Shown: piece by piece, positions 25,769 through 33,263 of the stretch
Layout: every line of letters starts with the position of its first letter
How positions within the stretch are numbered: the stretch's first letter is position 1
Assembly: GCA_965204235.1 (NCBI GenBank)
Contig: OZ241979.1
Coordinates: forward strand, 2,914,001-2,978,000
DNA: 64,000 nt
Direction: 5' to 3'
Source: JAJDTQ01 sp965204235
GTDB taxonomy: Bacteria; Desulfobacterota; Binatia; UBA9968; JAJDTQ01
Notes under the pieces: generated by a model
Database searches by the model: none
Seen by the model: only the letters and a program-made list of their open reading frames with translations
What the model was told of the DNA's origin: nothing
Translations under genes and position numbers: made by a program

Positions 25769-26238
25769 CCTCCGGGCGCCGGGCCGGGTCCCGGAATCGG
25801 CAGGCCTGCCATGAAATGCCCCTTTTATGACATGGCCTTAACCTGTTGAAAAGACTAGCAAATTTCCCAAATCCTGTCAAGCAAAAAGTTTGGGCGCCGC
25901 GGACCTTGAAAAGGCGTCCGCGGGCGCCGTCCGGGTCCACCTGCCAGCGTCCCAAACCTGCCCCTGGGCGCCTCCGAAGTCTCCCCTGACCAAGGCAACG
26001 GCAACCGGCAATCGTCGATCCTGGGGCATCCTGGGCGATTGTGGGGGGTGAGTCTCTCTCCGGCTTGCCAGACGTGGAGACCGCGGGCGCCGTCGATGGG
26101 GGTCCGGGCTGCCAGCGTCCGATTCGTCCCGTGGGCGCCTCCGAAGCGAAGCCGGTAGGGTTGGGTAGGGGAGAGAGAAGAAAAGCCGCCCCTGTCCATC
26201 CCTGGGCGTCAGGGGCGGCTTTTCGTTGGGGAGGTTGG
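25769..26238. other. Intergenic region with an imperfect direct duplication
   Basis: These 470 bases hold no convincing gene. Two related segments (about 25922-25985 and 26087-26155) share the phrases GCCAGCGTCC and GGGCGCCTCCGAAG in the same order, so one arose by duplication of the other. The right end holds the terminator hairpin at 26181-26223. Confidence 0.5.
26181..26223 (-). terminator. Strong intrinsic terminator, bidirectional
   Basis: AAAAGCCGCCCCTG (26181-26194) pairs perfectly with CAGGGGCGGCTTTT (26210-26223) across a 15-base loop. On the minus strand the hairpin is followed by T-rich sequence and lies 16 bases past the lipoprotein stop codon. On the plus strand it would also stop transcription coming from glyA. 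Confidence 0.85.
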
Positions 26239-27480
26239 CTAGGGACTGGCAGGGACCAGCTTTCCCCCGAATGCGCCGGAGATAAAAGTCCTGAGAGGCT
26301 CGGAACCCTCCTCCGGCACTTGGTTGGCTTGGTAAACGAATACCCCTCCCACTTCGCCGCCTTGATAAAAGCTACCCTCCAGTCTGTGAGGGACTTTTAT
26401 CTCGCTGTAGCCGGCGTCGATCATCTTTTTGTCAGGAAATCTTACGCCGTTATCGAACCCCCCGTTATCATCAACAGGAACGTTCGACCAGGTTACTTCG
26501 GCGTATGTCAACCCAGGGAATAAAGTCATGTCTATCTGCCCCCCTGTAGCTCCCGTTTTATATGTCAATGAGAAATCCAAGCCATTCCCAGTGCTATCAA
26601 TGGCATTTCCGTAATATCGCCCGACAACCGGGTTGGTGTCCCTTATGCCCATGGAAGTCATACGGTAGAAGGTATCAATACCGTCGAAATAAGTAGGCCC
26701 GCTAGGGAACCAATGACCGTCTACAGAGTTAGTTCGAGGTCCTCTCTCTACGAAAAAGATGCTATTGTCGAGCCAACCACCCTCAAGTCTTCTCCAGCCG
26801 TCTCTAATCTTAGGAGAGTCGTCAAACCCGGGGATGATGCGATAGAAATCTTCACCGGGTCTATTCTCTCGCACTGAAAACCGTTTCACTGGAGCTGGAG
26901 AGTCCTCCCATCCATATTCCGATGCGTACTGAAGCAGGCCTTTTATCAAGGTTCGGCAGTCCGCAACGCCGCCGTTACATGACGATCCCGGGAAGTCGCT
27001 TGATCCTATCTGCGTCACGTGGTCCATACGATCAATCGAAGCAGGCAGTTCTCCCCAACTGACAAGCGGGTATTCAATGACCCGAGTAGGCGGAGTAGTC
27101 GGCGTTGGAGTCGAAGGCAGACTAGCCAACGCGAACGGAACCGCGCCGTCGAGCCTGTACCACAACCCACCCTCGTGGACGCCAACGTGACATGACGCGC
27201 CGCCGGAAGGACACCTGACAGAAACGGACCGGCCGCCGACGCTCACTTCCCGCGTTTGTCCGGGGTTAATCCTGACGGTGTTGTCCGGTATCTCCACGGG
27301 CACCGCGGGCGTTTCAGGCTCTCCAGGTACTGACAGAGGTACAACCCTTACCGTTGGCCTGGGTGTCGTTGGAGTCTGCGTTGAAGGCATACCAGCCCCG
27401 GCGCCTCCCTTCGATCCGCCACCGCACCCGGCCAGCATCAACGCGACGGCCAACACCGCCGCCAAGATCATTGTCTTCAT
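26239..27480 (-). CDS. TbpB-like surface lipoprotein
   Basis: This 413-residue lipoprotein has a signal peptide ending in the lipobox LAGC (about residues 16-19), then a Gly/Ser/Thr/Pro-rich linker with repeated TPT. The C-terminal part (about residues 265-413) looks like the beta-barrel of transferrin-binding-protein-B-like lipoproteins: LDFSLTYKTG, then GSFYQGGEVGGVFVY and a final FISGAFGGKL. Such proteins are exposed on the outer membrane, often via Slam translocators, and bind host or environmental ligands. No Slam or TonB receptor is adjacent. The ATG at 27480 has GAGGAGGG upstream. The gene is visibly AT-richer than its neighbours, which suggests transfer. Confidence 0.75.
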   Translation of the reverse strand: MKTMILAAVLAVALMLAGCGGGSKGGAGAGMPSTQTPTTPRPTVRVVPLSVPGEPETPAVPVEIPDNTVRINPGQTREVSVGGRSVSVRCPSGGASCHVGVHEGGLWYRLDGAVPFALASLPSTPTPTTPPTRVIEYPLVSWGELPASIDRMDHVTQIGSSDFPGSSCNGGVADCRTLIKGLLQYASEYGWEDSPAPVKRFSVRENRPGEDFYRIIPGFDDSPKIRDGWRRLEGGWLDNSIFFVERGPRTNSVDGHWFPSGPTYFDGIDTFYRMTSMGIRDTNPVVGRYYGNAIDSTGNGLDFSLTYKTGATGGQIDMTLFPGLTYAEVTWSNVPVDDNGGFDNGVRFPDKKMIDAGYSEIKVPHRLEGSFYQGGEVGGVFVYQANQVPEEGSEPLRTFISGAFGGKLVPASP

Positions 27481-27636
27481 GGAACCCTCCTCTTCGGTTA
27501 GCGGGCGGCGTGCAGGGTTGAGAGTGACGGGGAGGGTTGCCCCGGTAGTGGAAGCTGCACGCCGCCCAACCCTCGCCTGCCCACCACCGCCGACGAGGGT
27601 AAAAACCTGCCATAGCCACACCCCCTCCCCTGTCAA

Positions 27637-28114
27637 GGAACCTCTGAACAATTCCTTCCCCAACTCATGGCGTTCCAACAAGTGCCGAAACTTGCAGATG
27701 GTCGTCTCATCCGGCACACGCTCCTCCCCCAAATCCACCCCCACGAACTCCCGCATGGCTCGCGAATCATACAGCGCTTCCTCCACCCCGGGGTCCGACA
27801 GGCTGAACCAGTGCTGCAAAAAATGAATCCGCAACATCCGCTCGATCCCCACCGGGCGCCGTCCCGCTCCCGAAGGCTTCGGATAGTACGGCTCCACCGC
27901 CTCCACCAACTCCTCCCACGGGATCACCCCGTTCATCTCCTCCAGAAACTTCGCCTTGCGCGTCTGCCTGCCGTACTTCTCGAAGTTCACCGCCCCGAAC
28001 GTCCGCTGCTGCATTCCGGTAGCCTCCCTCTCCCTGATATCCTCCGATTCTACTCCTTGCCTTCTCTTTTCGCTACCATTATCCTCCTGCGGAGGGGAAT
28101 AAATCAGAGGTTCC
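27637..28114 (-). mobile_element. Internally deleted IS5-family element
   Basis: The ends are inverted: AGGAACCTCTGA at 27637 and TCAGAGGTTCC at the right, flanked by TCA duplications (27634-27636 and 28115-28117). Inside is only the N-terminal part of a transposase on the minus strand. The coding sequence runs directly into the left end through AAGGAATTGTTC, which is similar to the subterminal end sequence. The deletion therefore probably arose between these matching stretches. The same ends occur on the small MITE-like elements in this window. Confidence 0.75.
27640..28014 (-). pseudogene. IS5-type transposase, N-terminal fragment
   Basis: About 120 residues remain. They include the DUF772-type N-terminal domain seen in IS5/IS1182 transposases (RRPVGIERMLRIHFLQHWF, SLSDPGVEEALYDS, VPDETTICKFRHLLERH). 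The DDE catalytic domain is missing. The frame continues through the element end into the lipoprotein leader, making an artefactual long ORF. It cannot be active by itself. Confidence 0.85.
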
Positions 28115-28489
28115 TCAACCCCTTTCTCCGTAGATGGTCTTCTCTCCGGCGGCGCGGGTCATCATCTTTTCCGCGTCCTCGAAGGTCAGCCCGTCCACCT
28201 GTCCCCGCCCGCGGTCGAAGGCTTGACGCCGGTAGTTCTTGATGGCGTTCCGGCAACGCTTCCCTCTTGGGTCCGGGAGGTCTTCGGACTCGCAACGCCA
28301 CCGGGCGGCGGCGATTGAGATACTGGCGTAGTTCGGAGACTTCCCGCAGTCGAACAGGTATGATAGGTAGGCAGACAGGGTTTCGTCGTTGACCTCTCTA
28401 CCCTTCAACCACCTGTCGAGGCGGGAGAGAGCCTAGCGATAAGTTTCCCGCGTGCTTTCGGCAACCGGGGTTTCCTGAATGTCCAGCAT
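28115..28489 (-). pseudogene. Tyrosine-recombinase (integrase) N-terminal remnant
   Basis: From an ATG at 28489 with an AAGGAG ribosome-binding site, the frame reads MLDIQETPVAESTRETYR. It hits an amber TAG at codon 19 (28433-28435), then continues ALSRLDRWLKGREV and LSAYLSYLFDCGKSP. This is the core-binding SAM-like domain of phage or island integrases. The IS5-type element is inserted at its other end, removing the catalytic domain. It is a double-hit remnant and suggests that the segment between glyA and nrdR arrived on an integrative element. Confidence 0.7.
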
Positions 28490-28562
28490 GGCGTTCTCCT
28501 TTCGTGTTTGAGGACTCTACTATAAGTTAAAGTAAATTCTTGTGGCATTGCCCTAAGTCCTT

Positions 28563-29087
28563 ATGAATTGCCCCTTCTGCCGCGGCGCCAAGAACCGCGT
28601 CATCGACTCCCGTCTCGGGAAGGACGGGGAGATGATCCGCCGGCGCCGGGAGTGCGACTCCTGCCGGCGCCGCTTCACCACCTATGAGCGGGTGGAGGAA
28701 GCCATGCCCATGGTGGTGAAGAAGGACGGGCGCCGGGAGGCCTTCGACCGCCTCAAGATCATCAACGGTCTGAGGACGGCCTGCCAGAAACTCCCCGTCA
28801 GCATGGACGCCATCGAGGCCATCGCCGACCGCATCGAGCGGGGGATCCAGGAACGGGGGGAGAAGGAGGTCCCGGGCTCCGCCATCGGCGAGGCCGCCAT
28901 GCGAGAGCTCCACGATACCGACCCGGTGGCCTACGTGCGGTTCGCCTCGGTCTATCGTTCCTTCAAGGACCTCGACGAGTTCATGGTGGAGTTGGAGGAC
29001 CTGCTCAACGAGCGCAAGCGCCGGACCCCGGCCCCGGAAAAGGCCCGGAAGACGCGCCGGAAGTCCGTGCGCGCGGGGAGCGCCTAG
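28563..29087 (+). CDS. nrdR: Transcriptional repressor NrdR
   Basis: This 174-residue regulator has a zinc ribbon (CPFC at residues 3-6 and CDSC near 31-34) and an ATP-cone domain (VVKKDGRREAFDRLKI). NrdR senses ATP/dATP and represses ribonucleotide reductase genes. It starts the riboflavin block, with ribD 58 bp downstream. The C-terminal 25 residues are Arg/Lys-rich and longer than in most homologues. Confidence 0.96.
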   Translation: MNCPFCRGAKNRVIDSRLGKDGEMIRRRRECDSCRRRFTTYERVEEAMPMVVKKDGRREAFDRLKIINGLRTACQKLPVSMDAIEAIADRIERGIQERGEKEVPGSAIGEAAMRELHDTDPVAYVRFASVYRSFKDLDEFMVELEDLLNERKRRTPAPEKARKTRRKSVRAGSA

Positions 29088-29145
29088 CGGTCCGGGGCGC
29101 GCGTCGTCCGCGGCGCGCGGCCGGGGCCGCGGAGGAGCCCGTCCC

Positions 29146-30237
29146 ATGTCCCGGGAGCAGGATGAGCGTTACATGCGCGCGGCCTTGGGGCTCGCGCGCC
29201 GGGCCGCGGGACGCGCCAGTCCGAACCCCATGGTGGGGGCGGTGGTGGTGCGGCAGGGCCGCATCGTGGGGCGCGGCTACCATGCCCGCGCCGGCGGCGA
29301 CCACGCGGAGGTCCGGGCGCTCCGGCAGGCGGGGGAGGCGGCCCGCGGCGCCACCCTCTACGTCAACCTGGAACCCTGCAGCCACTTCGGCCGCACCCCT
29401 CCGTGTGTCCGGGCGGTCGTCGAGGCGGGGGTGGAACGGGTGGCCGCGGGCATGATCGACCCCAACCCGCTGGTGGCCGGCAGGGGCGTGCGGGCCCTGA
29501 GACGCGCGGGCGTCCGGGTGGACGTGCCGGTCCGGGAGGAGGAGTGCCGCCGGCTCAACGAGGCATTCGTCAAGCACGTCACCGTGGGTCTTCCCTTCGT
29601 CACCCTGAAGTTGGCCGCGTCCCTGGACGGCAGGATCGCCACCGCCGCGGGGGACTCCAAGTGGGTCACCGGGCCGGCGGCGCGGAAGTTCGTGCACCGG
29701 CTGCGCAATCAATACGACGCGGTCCTGGTGGGTTCCGGCACGGTGCTGGCGGACGACCCGCAACTGACCTGCCGGCTGCCGGGAGGACGCGACCCCTGGC
29801 GCGTGGTGCTGGACGGCCGGCTGCGCACGCCGGTGACGGCCCGGGTCGTGGCTGGGCCGCATCCCGATAAGACCGTGCTGGTCACCGGGCGCGGCGTCCC
29901 CGCGGCCCGGAGGAAGCGGCTGGAAGACCGGGGGGTGCAGGTGTGGAGCTTTCCCATGAGGCAGGGGCGGGTGGCCTTCCGGCGCGTGCTCCGGCGGCTG
30001 GCCCGGGCGGGGGTGCTCAGCGTCATGGTGGAGGGAGGCGCGGTGACCGCGGGCCGGGCCGTCTCGGAGAAGGTGGTGGACAAGGCGCTGTGCTTCTATG
30101 CGCCGAAGTTCATCGGCGCCGAGGGGCTGCCCATGGTGGGCGATCTCGGGGTCACGCGGATGCGCCGCTGCCCCCAGCTCGGCAACCCCGAGGTCAGGCG
30201 GCTCGGCGACGACATCCTGGTGTCGGCCTACCTGTGA
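29146..30237 (+). CDS. ribD: Bifunctional riboflavin deaminase/reductase RibD
   Basis: This 363-residue enzyme has the deaminase zinc site HAE (GGDHAEVRAL near residue 49) and PCSHFGRTPPC near 77-87. The NADPH reductase domain starts near 145 (FVTLKLAASLDGRIAT, VLVGSGTVLADDPQLTCR). It performs the second and third steps from GTP to riboflavin. It is followed by ribE, after a repeat-bearing gap of 190 bp. Confidence 0.97.
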   Translation: MSREQDERYMRAALGLARRAAGRASPNPMVGAVVVRQGRIVGRGYHARAGGDHAEVRALRQAGEAARGATLYVNLEPCSHFGRTPPCVRAVVEAGVERVAAGMIDPNPLVAGRGVRALRRAGVRVDVPVREEECRRLNEAFVKHVTVGLPFVTLKLAASLDGRIATAAGDSKWVTGPAARKFVHRLRNQYDAVLVGSGTVLADDPQLTCRLPGGRDPWRVVLDGRLRTPVTARVVAGPHPDKTVLVTGRGVPAARRKRLEDRGVQVWSFPMRQGRVAFRRVLRRLARAGVLSVMVEGGAVTAGRAVSEKVVDKALCFYAPKFIGAEGLPMVGDLGVTRMRRCPQLGNPEVRRLGDDILVSAYL

Positions 30238-30304
30238 ACCGGGGTAGGCGTACCTGTGAAAGCTCGGAACGAAATTCCCCGTCCAAAGCCCGGGACGACG
30301 ACCC

Positions 30305-30355
30305 CCGTTCGTCCTGAGCGTAGCGAAGCGAAGTCGAAGGACGCGCTTTTCCATG
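30305..30355 (+). repeat. Core copy of the MITE-like intergenic repeat
   Basis: CGTTCGTCCTGAGCGTAGCG and the following GAAGTCGAAGGACGCGC match the family core. A weak left end (CTCGGAACGAAATTCCCC near 30264) is present upstream and no right end is clear. It splits the ribD-ribE gap. Confidence 0.7.
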
Positions 30356-30427
30356 GGGGAGGGAACGGGTCAGACGTCCCCCGCGGTTTTTTTCGAGGCT
30401 GGGCCTGACCGTCGCACGCGAGGAGCC

Positions 30428-31048
30428 ATGTTTACCGGACTCATCGAAGACGTCGGCAGGGTCCACCGCCGGACCGGCGGCGCCGGGGCGAGAGAGTTCG
30501 CCTTCGAGACCGCGCTGCCGGTCCGGGAGATGGCGCCGGGGGCGAGCATCGCGGTGAACGGTTGCTGCCTGACGGTGGTGGGGAAGGCCGGACGCCGGCT
30601 CACCGTGGACGTCTCTCCCGAGACCTTGCGGCGGACCAACCTCGCGGACCTGCGCGACGGGGACGGCGTCAACCTAGAGCGTCCCCTCCGGGTCGGCGAC
30701 CGGCTCGGAGGCCATTGGGTCACCGGCCACGTGGACGCGGTGGGACGGGTGGCCCGCATCCACCGGAGCGGCGACTTCACCTTCTTCCGTTTCCACGCCC
30801 CGGCGAGCGTTGGCCGTCTGCTCGTGCCCAAGGGTTCCATCTCGGTGGACGGCGTCAGCCTGACCGTCAACGAGTGCGCGCCGCGCTCGTTCTCGGTGGC
30901 GATCATACCTTTCACTCTGGCGCATACGAATTTGCAGAGCCGTAACGTTGGTGATAGAGTCAACCTCGAAGCGGACATCATCGGAAAATACGTTCTCCAG
31001 TTCGCCGACGCCTATCGCAAGACGCCGCCCAGGCCCGACCCGAAGTGA
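30428..31048 (+). CDS. ribE: Riboflavin synthase alpha subunit
   Basis: This 206-residue protein starts MFTGLIEDVG, the conserved entry to riboflavin synthase. Its two tandem lumazine-binding barrels are visible: SIAVNGCCLTVV near residue 42 with GGHWVTGHVD, and SISVDGVSLTVN near 138. It dismutates two lumazines to riboflavin. The ATG at 30428 is preceded by AGGAG. Confidence 0.96.
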   Translation: MFTGLIEDVGRVHRRTGGAGAREFAFETALPVREMAPGASIAVNGCCLTVVGKAGRRLTVDVSPETLRRTNLADLRDGDGVNLERPLRVGDRLGGHWVTGHVDAVGRVARIHRSGDFTFFRFHAPASVGRLLVPKGSISVDGVSLTVNECAPRSFSVAIIPFTLAHTNLQSRNVGDRVNLEADIIGKYVLQFADAYRKTPPRPDPK

Positions 31049-31072
31049 CCTCCACGCGGCTCGACACACGAC

Positions 31073-32296
31073 ATGTCCCTGACCCCCATCGAAACCGTTC
31101 GGGAAGAGCTTCTCCAGGGCCGCGCCATCCTGCTGGCGGACGAGGAAAGCGACCACGCCGTGGGCTTCGTCTGCATGGCCGCGGAAAAGGTGGCCGCGGA
31201 GCACGTCAACTTCATGACGCGCCATGCCGGAGGCGTACTCTACCTGGCGCTGGAGGCCCCGCGGCTCCGGGAGTTGGGGTTCGGCGTGGATGCGGCTGCG
31301 AGCATCCTCCCGGGACAGGCCCCCGTCGGCGCGCCCGTCGGGGCCAACTCGGTGTTGGGCCTGGAGGTCTCGGCCGCGGGCCGGGCCCACACCATCCGGA
31401 CGGCCGCCGGGCGGGACGCGGAGCCCGGGGACTTCGTGACCCCGGGCAACGTGTTGCCGATCCAGGCCAGCAAGGGAGGCGTGCTGGTCAAGGCGGGACC
31501 GGCGGAGGCCGCGCTGGACCTCGCGGCCCTCTGCGGCCTGCAACCCGCCGCGGTGATCTGCCAGGTCCTGAGGGAGGACGGCGCCATCGCCAAGGGCGCC
31601 GAGCTGAAGGCCTTCGCCGAGCGCCATGCCCTCCGGATGGCGTCGGTGGTGGACCTCGTCGCGTCCCGGCTCCGCAACGAAGCCACCATACGTAAGGTGT
31701 GGGAGGAAGACTTCCCCACCATCCACGGCAAGTCCTTCAAGGCGATACTCTACAGGACCAACCTCGACCCGTTCGAGCACATGGCCCTGGTGAAGGGCGA
31801 GGTCGAGGGCCGCGACGACGTGCTGGTGCGAGTGCACTCGGAGTGCCTCACGGGGGACGTGTTCTCGTCCGAACGGTGCGACTGCGGCGAACAGTTGCGG
31901 GCGGCCATACGGATCATCGACCGGGAAGAGTGCGGCGTCATCGTCTATATGCACCAGGAGGGCCGCGGTATCGGCCTGACCAACAAGATCAGGGCGTACG
32001 CGCTGCAGGACCAGGGGCGCGACACGGTGGAGGCGAACCTGGACCTGGGGTTCGAGGTGGACCTGAGGGACTACGGGGTGGCGGCCGAGATACTGCGGCA
32101 CCTGGGGGTCCGGCGGCTGCGCCTGTTGACCAACAACCCGCGCAAGATCGTCAGCCTGGAGGGTTACGGCATGTCCGTGAGCCAACGGGCGCCCCTGGAG
32201 GTCGAGCCCCGCGGCCGCAACGCCGGTTACCTGCGGACCAAACGCGACAAGCTCGGGCATCTCCTGTCCCGCGTCGGGGACGAGCCTGCCCGCTGA
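31073..32296 (+). CDS. ribBA: RibBA-type protein: intact GTP cyclohydrolase II domain, degenerate DHBP synthase domain
   Basis: This 407-residue protein has both RibBA domains by length. The C-terminal GTP cyclohydrolase II (about residues 205-400) is complete, with zinc cysteines in ECLTGDVFSSERCDCG and the MHQEGRGIGL and RLLTNNPRK motifs. The N-terminal DHBP synthase has lost its active site. The usual DRENEGD reads EESDHAVGF, the metal-binding His of RGGHTEA reads KAGPAEA (Pro), and the SAADR motif reads SAAGR. It should make the pyrimidine precursor, but not dihydroxybutanone phosphate. It lies between ribE and ribH. Confidence 0.9.
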   Translation: MSLTPIETVREELLQGRAILLADEESDHAVGFVCMAAEKVAAEHVNFMTRHAGGVLYLALEAPRLRELGFGVDAAASILPGQAPVGAPVGANSVLGLEVSAAGRAHTIRTAAGRDAEPGDFVTPGNVLPIQASKGGVLVKAGPAEAALDLAALCGLQPAAVICQVLREDGAIAKGAELKAFAERHALRMASVVDLVASRLRNEATIRKVWEEDFPTIHGKSFKAILYRTNLDPFEHMALVKGEVEGRDDVLVRVHSECLTGDVFSSERCDCGEQLRAAIRIIDREECGVIVYMHQEGRGIGLTNKIRAYALQDQGRDTVEANLDLGFEVDLRDYGVAAEILRHLGVRRLRLLTNNPRKIVSLEGYGMSVSQRAPLEVEPRGRNAGYLRTKRDKLGHLLSRVGDEPAR

Positions 32297-32306
32297 GGGC
32301 GCCGCC

Positions 32307-32768
32307 ATGGGAGTGATCGAAGGGAAACTGGACGCCGCGGCCATGAGGTTCGGCATCATCGCCAGCCGGTTCAACGGCTTCATTACCGAACGGCTCCTGG
32401 ACGGGGCCGCGAACGCCCTGAGGCGGCATGGCGCAGGCGACGACGTGGACGTGGTATGGGTCCCCGGCGCGTTCGAGATCTCCTTCTGCGCCCACAAGAT
32501 GGCGGCGAGCGGCAAGTACGACGCGCTCATCTGCCTCGGCGCGGTCATCCGCGGCGAAACGCCCCACTTCGACTACGTCTGCGGCGCCGCGGCCCGGGGG
32601 GTGAGCGACGCCATGAACCGCTACGGCGTCCCCATCGCCTTCGGCCTGCTGACCACCAACACGGTGGAGCAGGCCGTGGATCGCGCCGGGGCGAAGATGG
32701 GCAACAAGGGATTCGAGGCCGCGGTCACCGCCATCGAGATGGCGAGCTTGAGCAGAGAACTGGGGTGA
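32307..32768 (+). CDS. ribH: Lumazine synthase RibH
   Basis: This 153-residue protein has FGIIASRFNGFITERLLDGA near the start, WVPGAFEISF near residue 50, LGAVIRGETPHFDYVC with the catalytic His near 88, and FGLLTTNTVEQA near 113. It condenses the pyrimidine intermediate with dihydroxybutanone phosphate and forms icosahedral or pentameric shells. It starts ten bases after ribBA. Confidence 0.97.
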   Translation: MGVIEGKLDAAAMRFGIIASRFNGFITERLLDGAANALRRHGAGDDVDVVWVPGAFEISFCAHKMAASGKYDALICLGAVIRGETPHFDYVCGAAARGVSDAMNRYGVPIAFGLLTTNTVEQAVDRAGAKMGNKGFEAAVTAIEMASLSRELG

Positions 32769-32831
32769 CCTTCGGGCGCGCTCCGAGCGTGCGGACGGCG
32801 GCAAGGCGCCGGGTTCCGTTTCCAGCCGACG

Positions 32832-33263
32832 ATGGGTATTCGCCGCAAGGCCAGGGAGTTGGCGCTGCAGGTCCTCTACCAGATGGAGGTCACGCGCGAC
32901 CCCGCCCCCGCCGGTCCGGACAGTTTCTGGGGCCACTTCCCGTCGCGCCCGGCCTCCAGGGACTTCGCCCAGCGTCTCGTCGCCGGGACCGTGGAGCACC
33001 GTGCAGAGATCGACGGGTCCCTGGCGGAGGCGGCGGAGAACTGGAAGCTCGACCGCATGTCCAGGGTGGATCTCACCATCCTTCGGCTCGCCACCTACGA
33101 GTTGCTCTATTGCCCGGACATACCGTTGCGCGTCAGCATCGACGAAGCCATCGAGATCGGCAACCGCTACGGGTCGGACGATTCCCCCACGTTCATCAAC
33201 GGGGTGCTCGACCGGGTGGCGCACGCCAACGGACTCGAGGAGAGTGAGCGGCCGGAGCCATGA
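32832..33263 (+). CDS. nusB: Transcription antitermination factor NusB
   Basis: This 143-residue all-helical protein begins RRKARELALQVLYQMEV. It has the C-terminal RMSRVDLTILRLATYELLY and the VSIDEAIEIGNRYGSDDSPTFINGVLDRV signatures of NusB. It works with NusE/S10 in rRNA antitermination. Its stop codon overlaps the leuS start (ATGA at 33260-33263), implying translational coupling. Confidence 0.97.
   Translation: MGIRRKARELALQVLYQMEVTRDPAPAGPDSFWGHFPSRPASRDFAQRLVAGTVEHRAEIDGSLAEAAENWKLDRMSRVDLTILRLATYELLYCPDIPLRVSIDEAIEIGNRYGSDDSPTFINGVLDRVAHANGLEESERPEP

Noticed and set aside
26239..28014. A 591-codon protein joining transposase and lipoprotein
   Set aside because: The frame runs through the element end by chance. 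The lipoprotein has its own ribosome-binding site, start codon and signal peptide at 27480.
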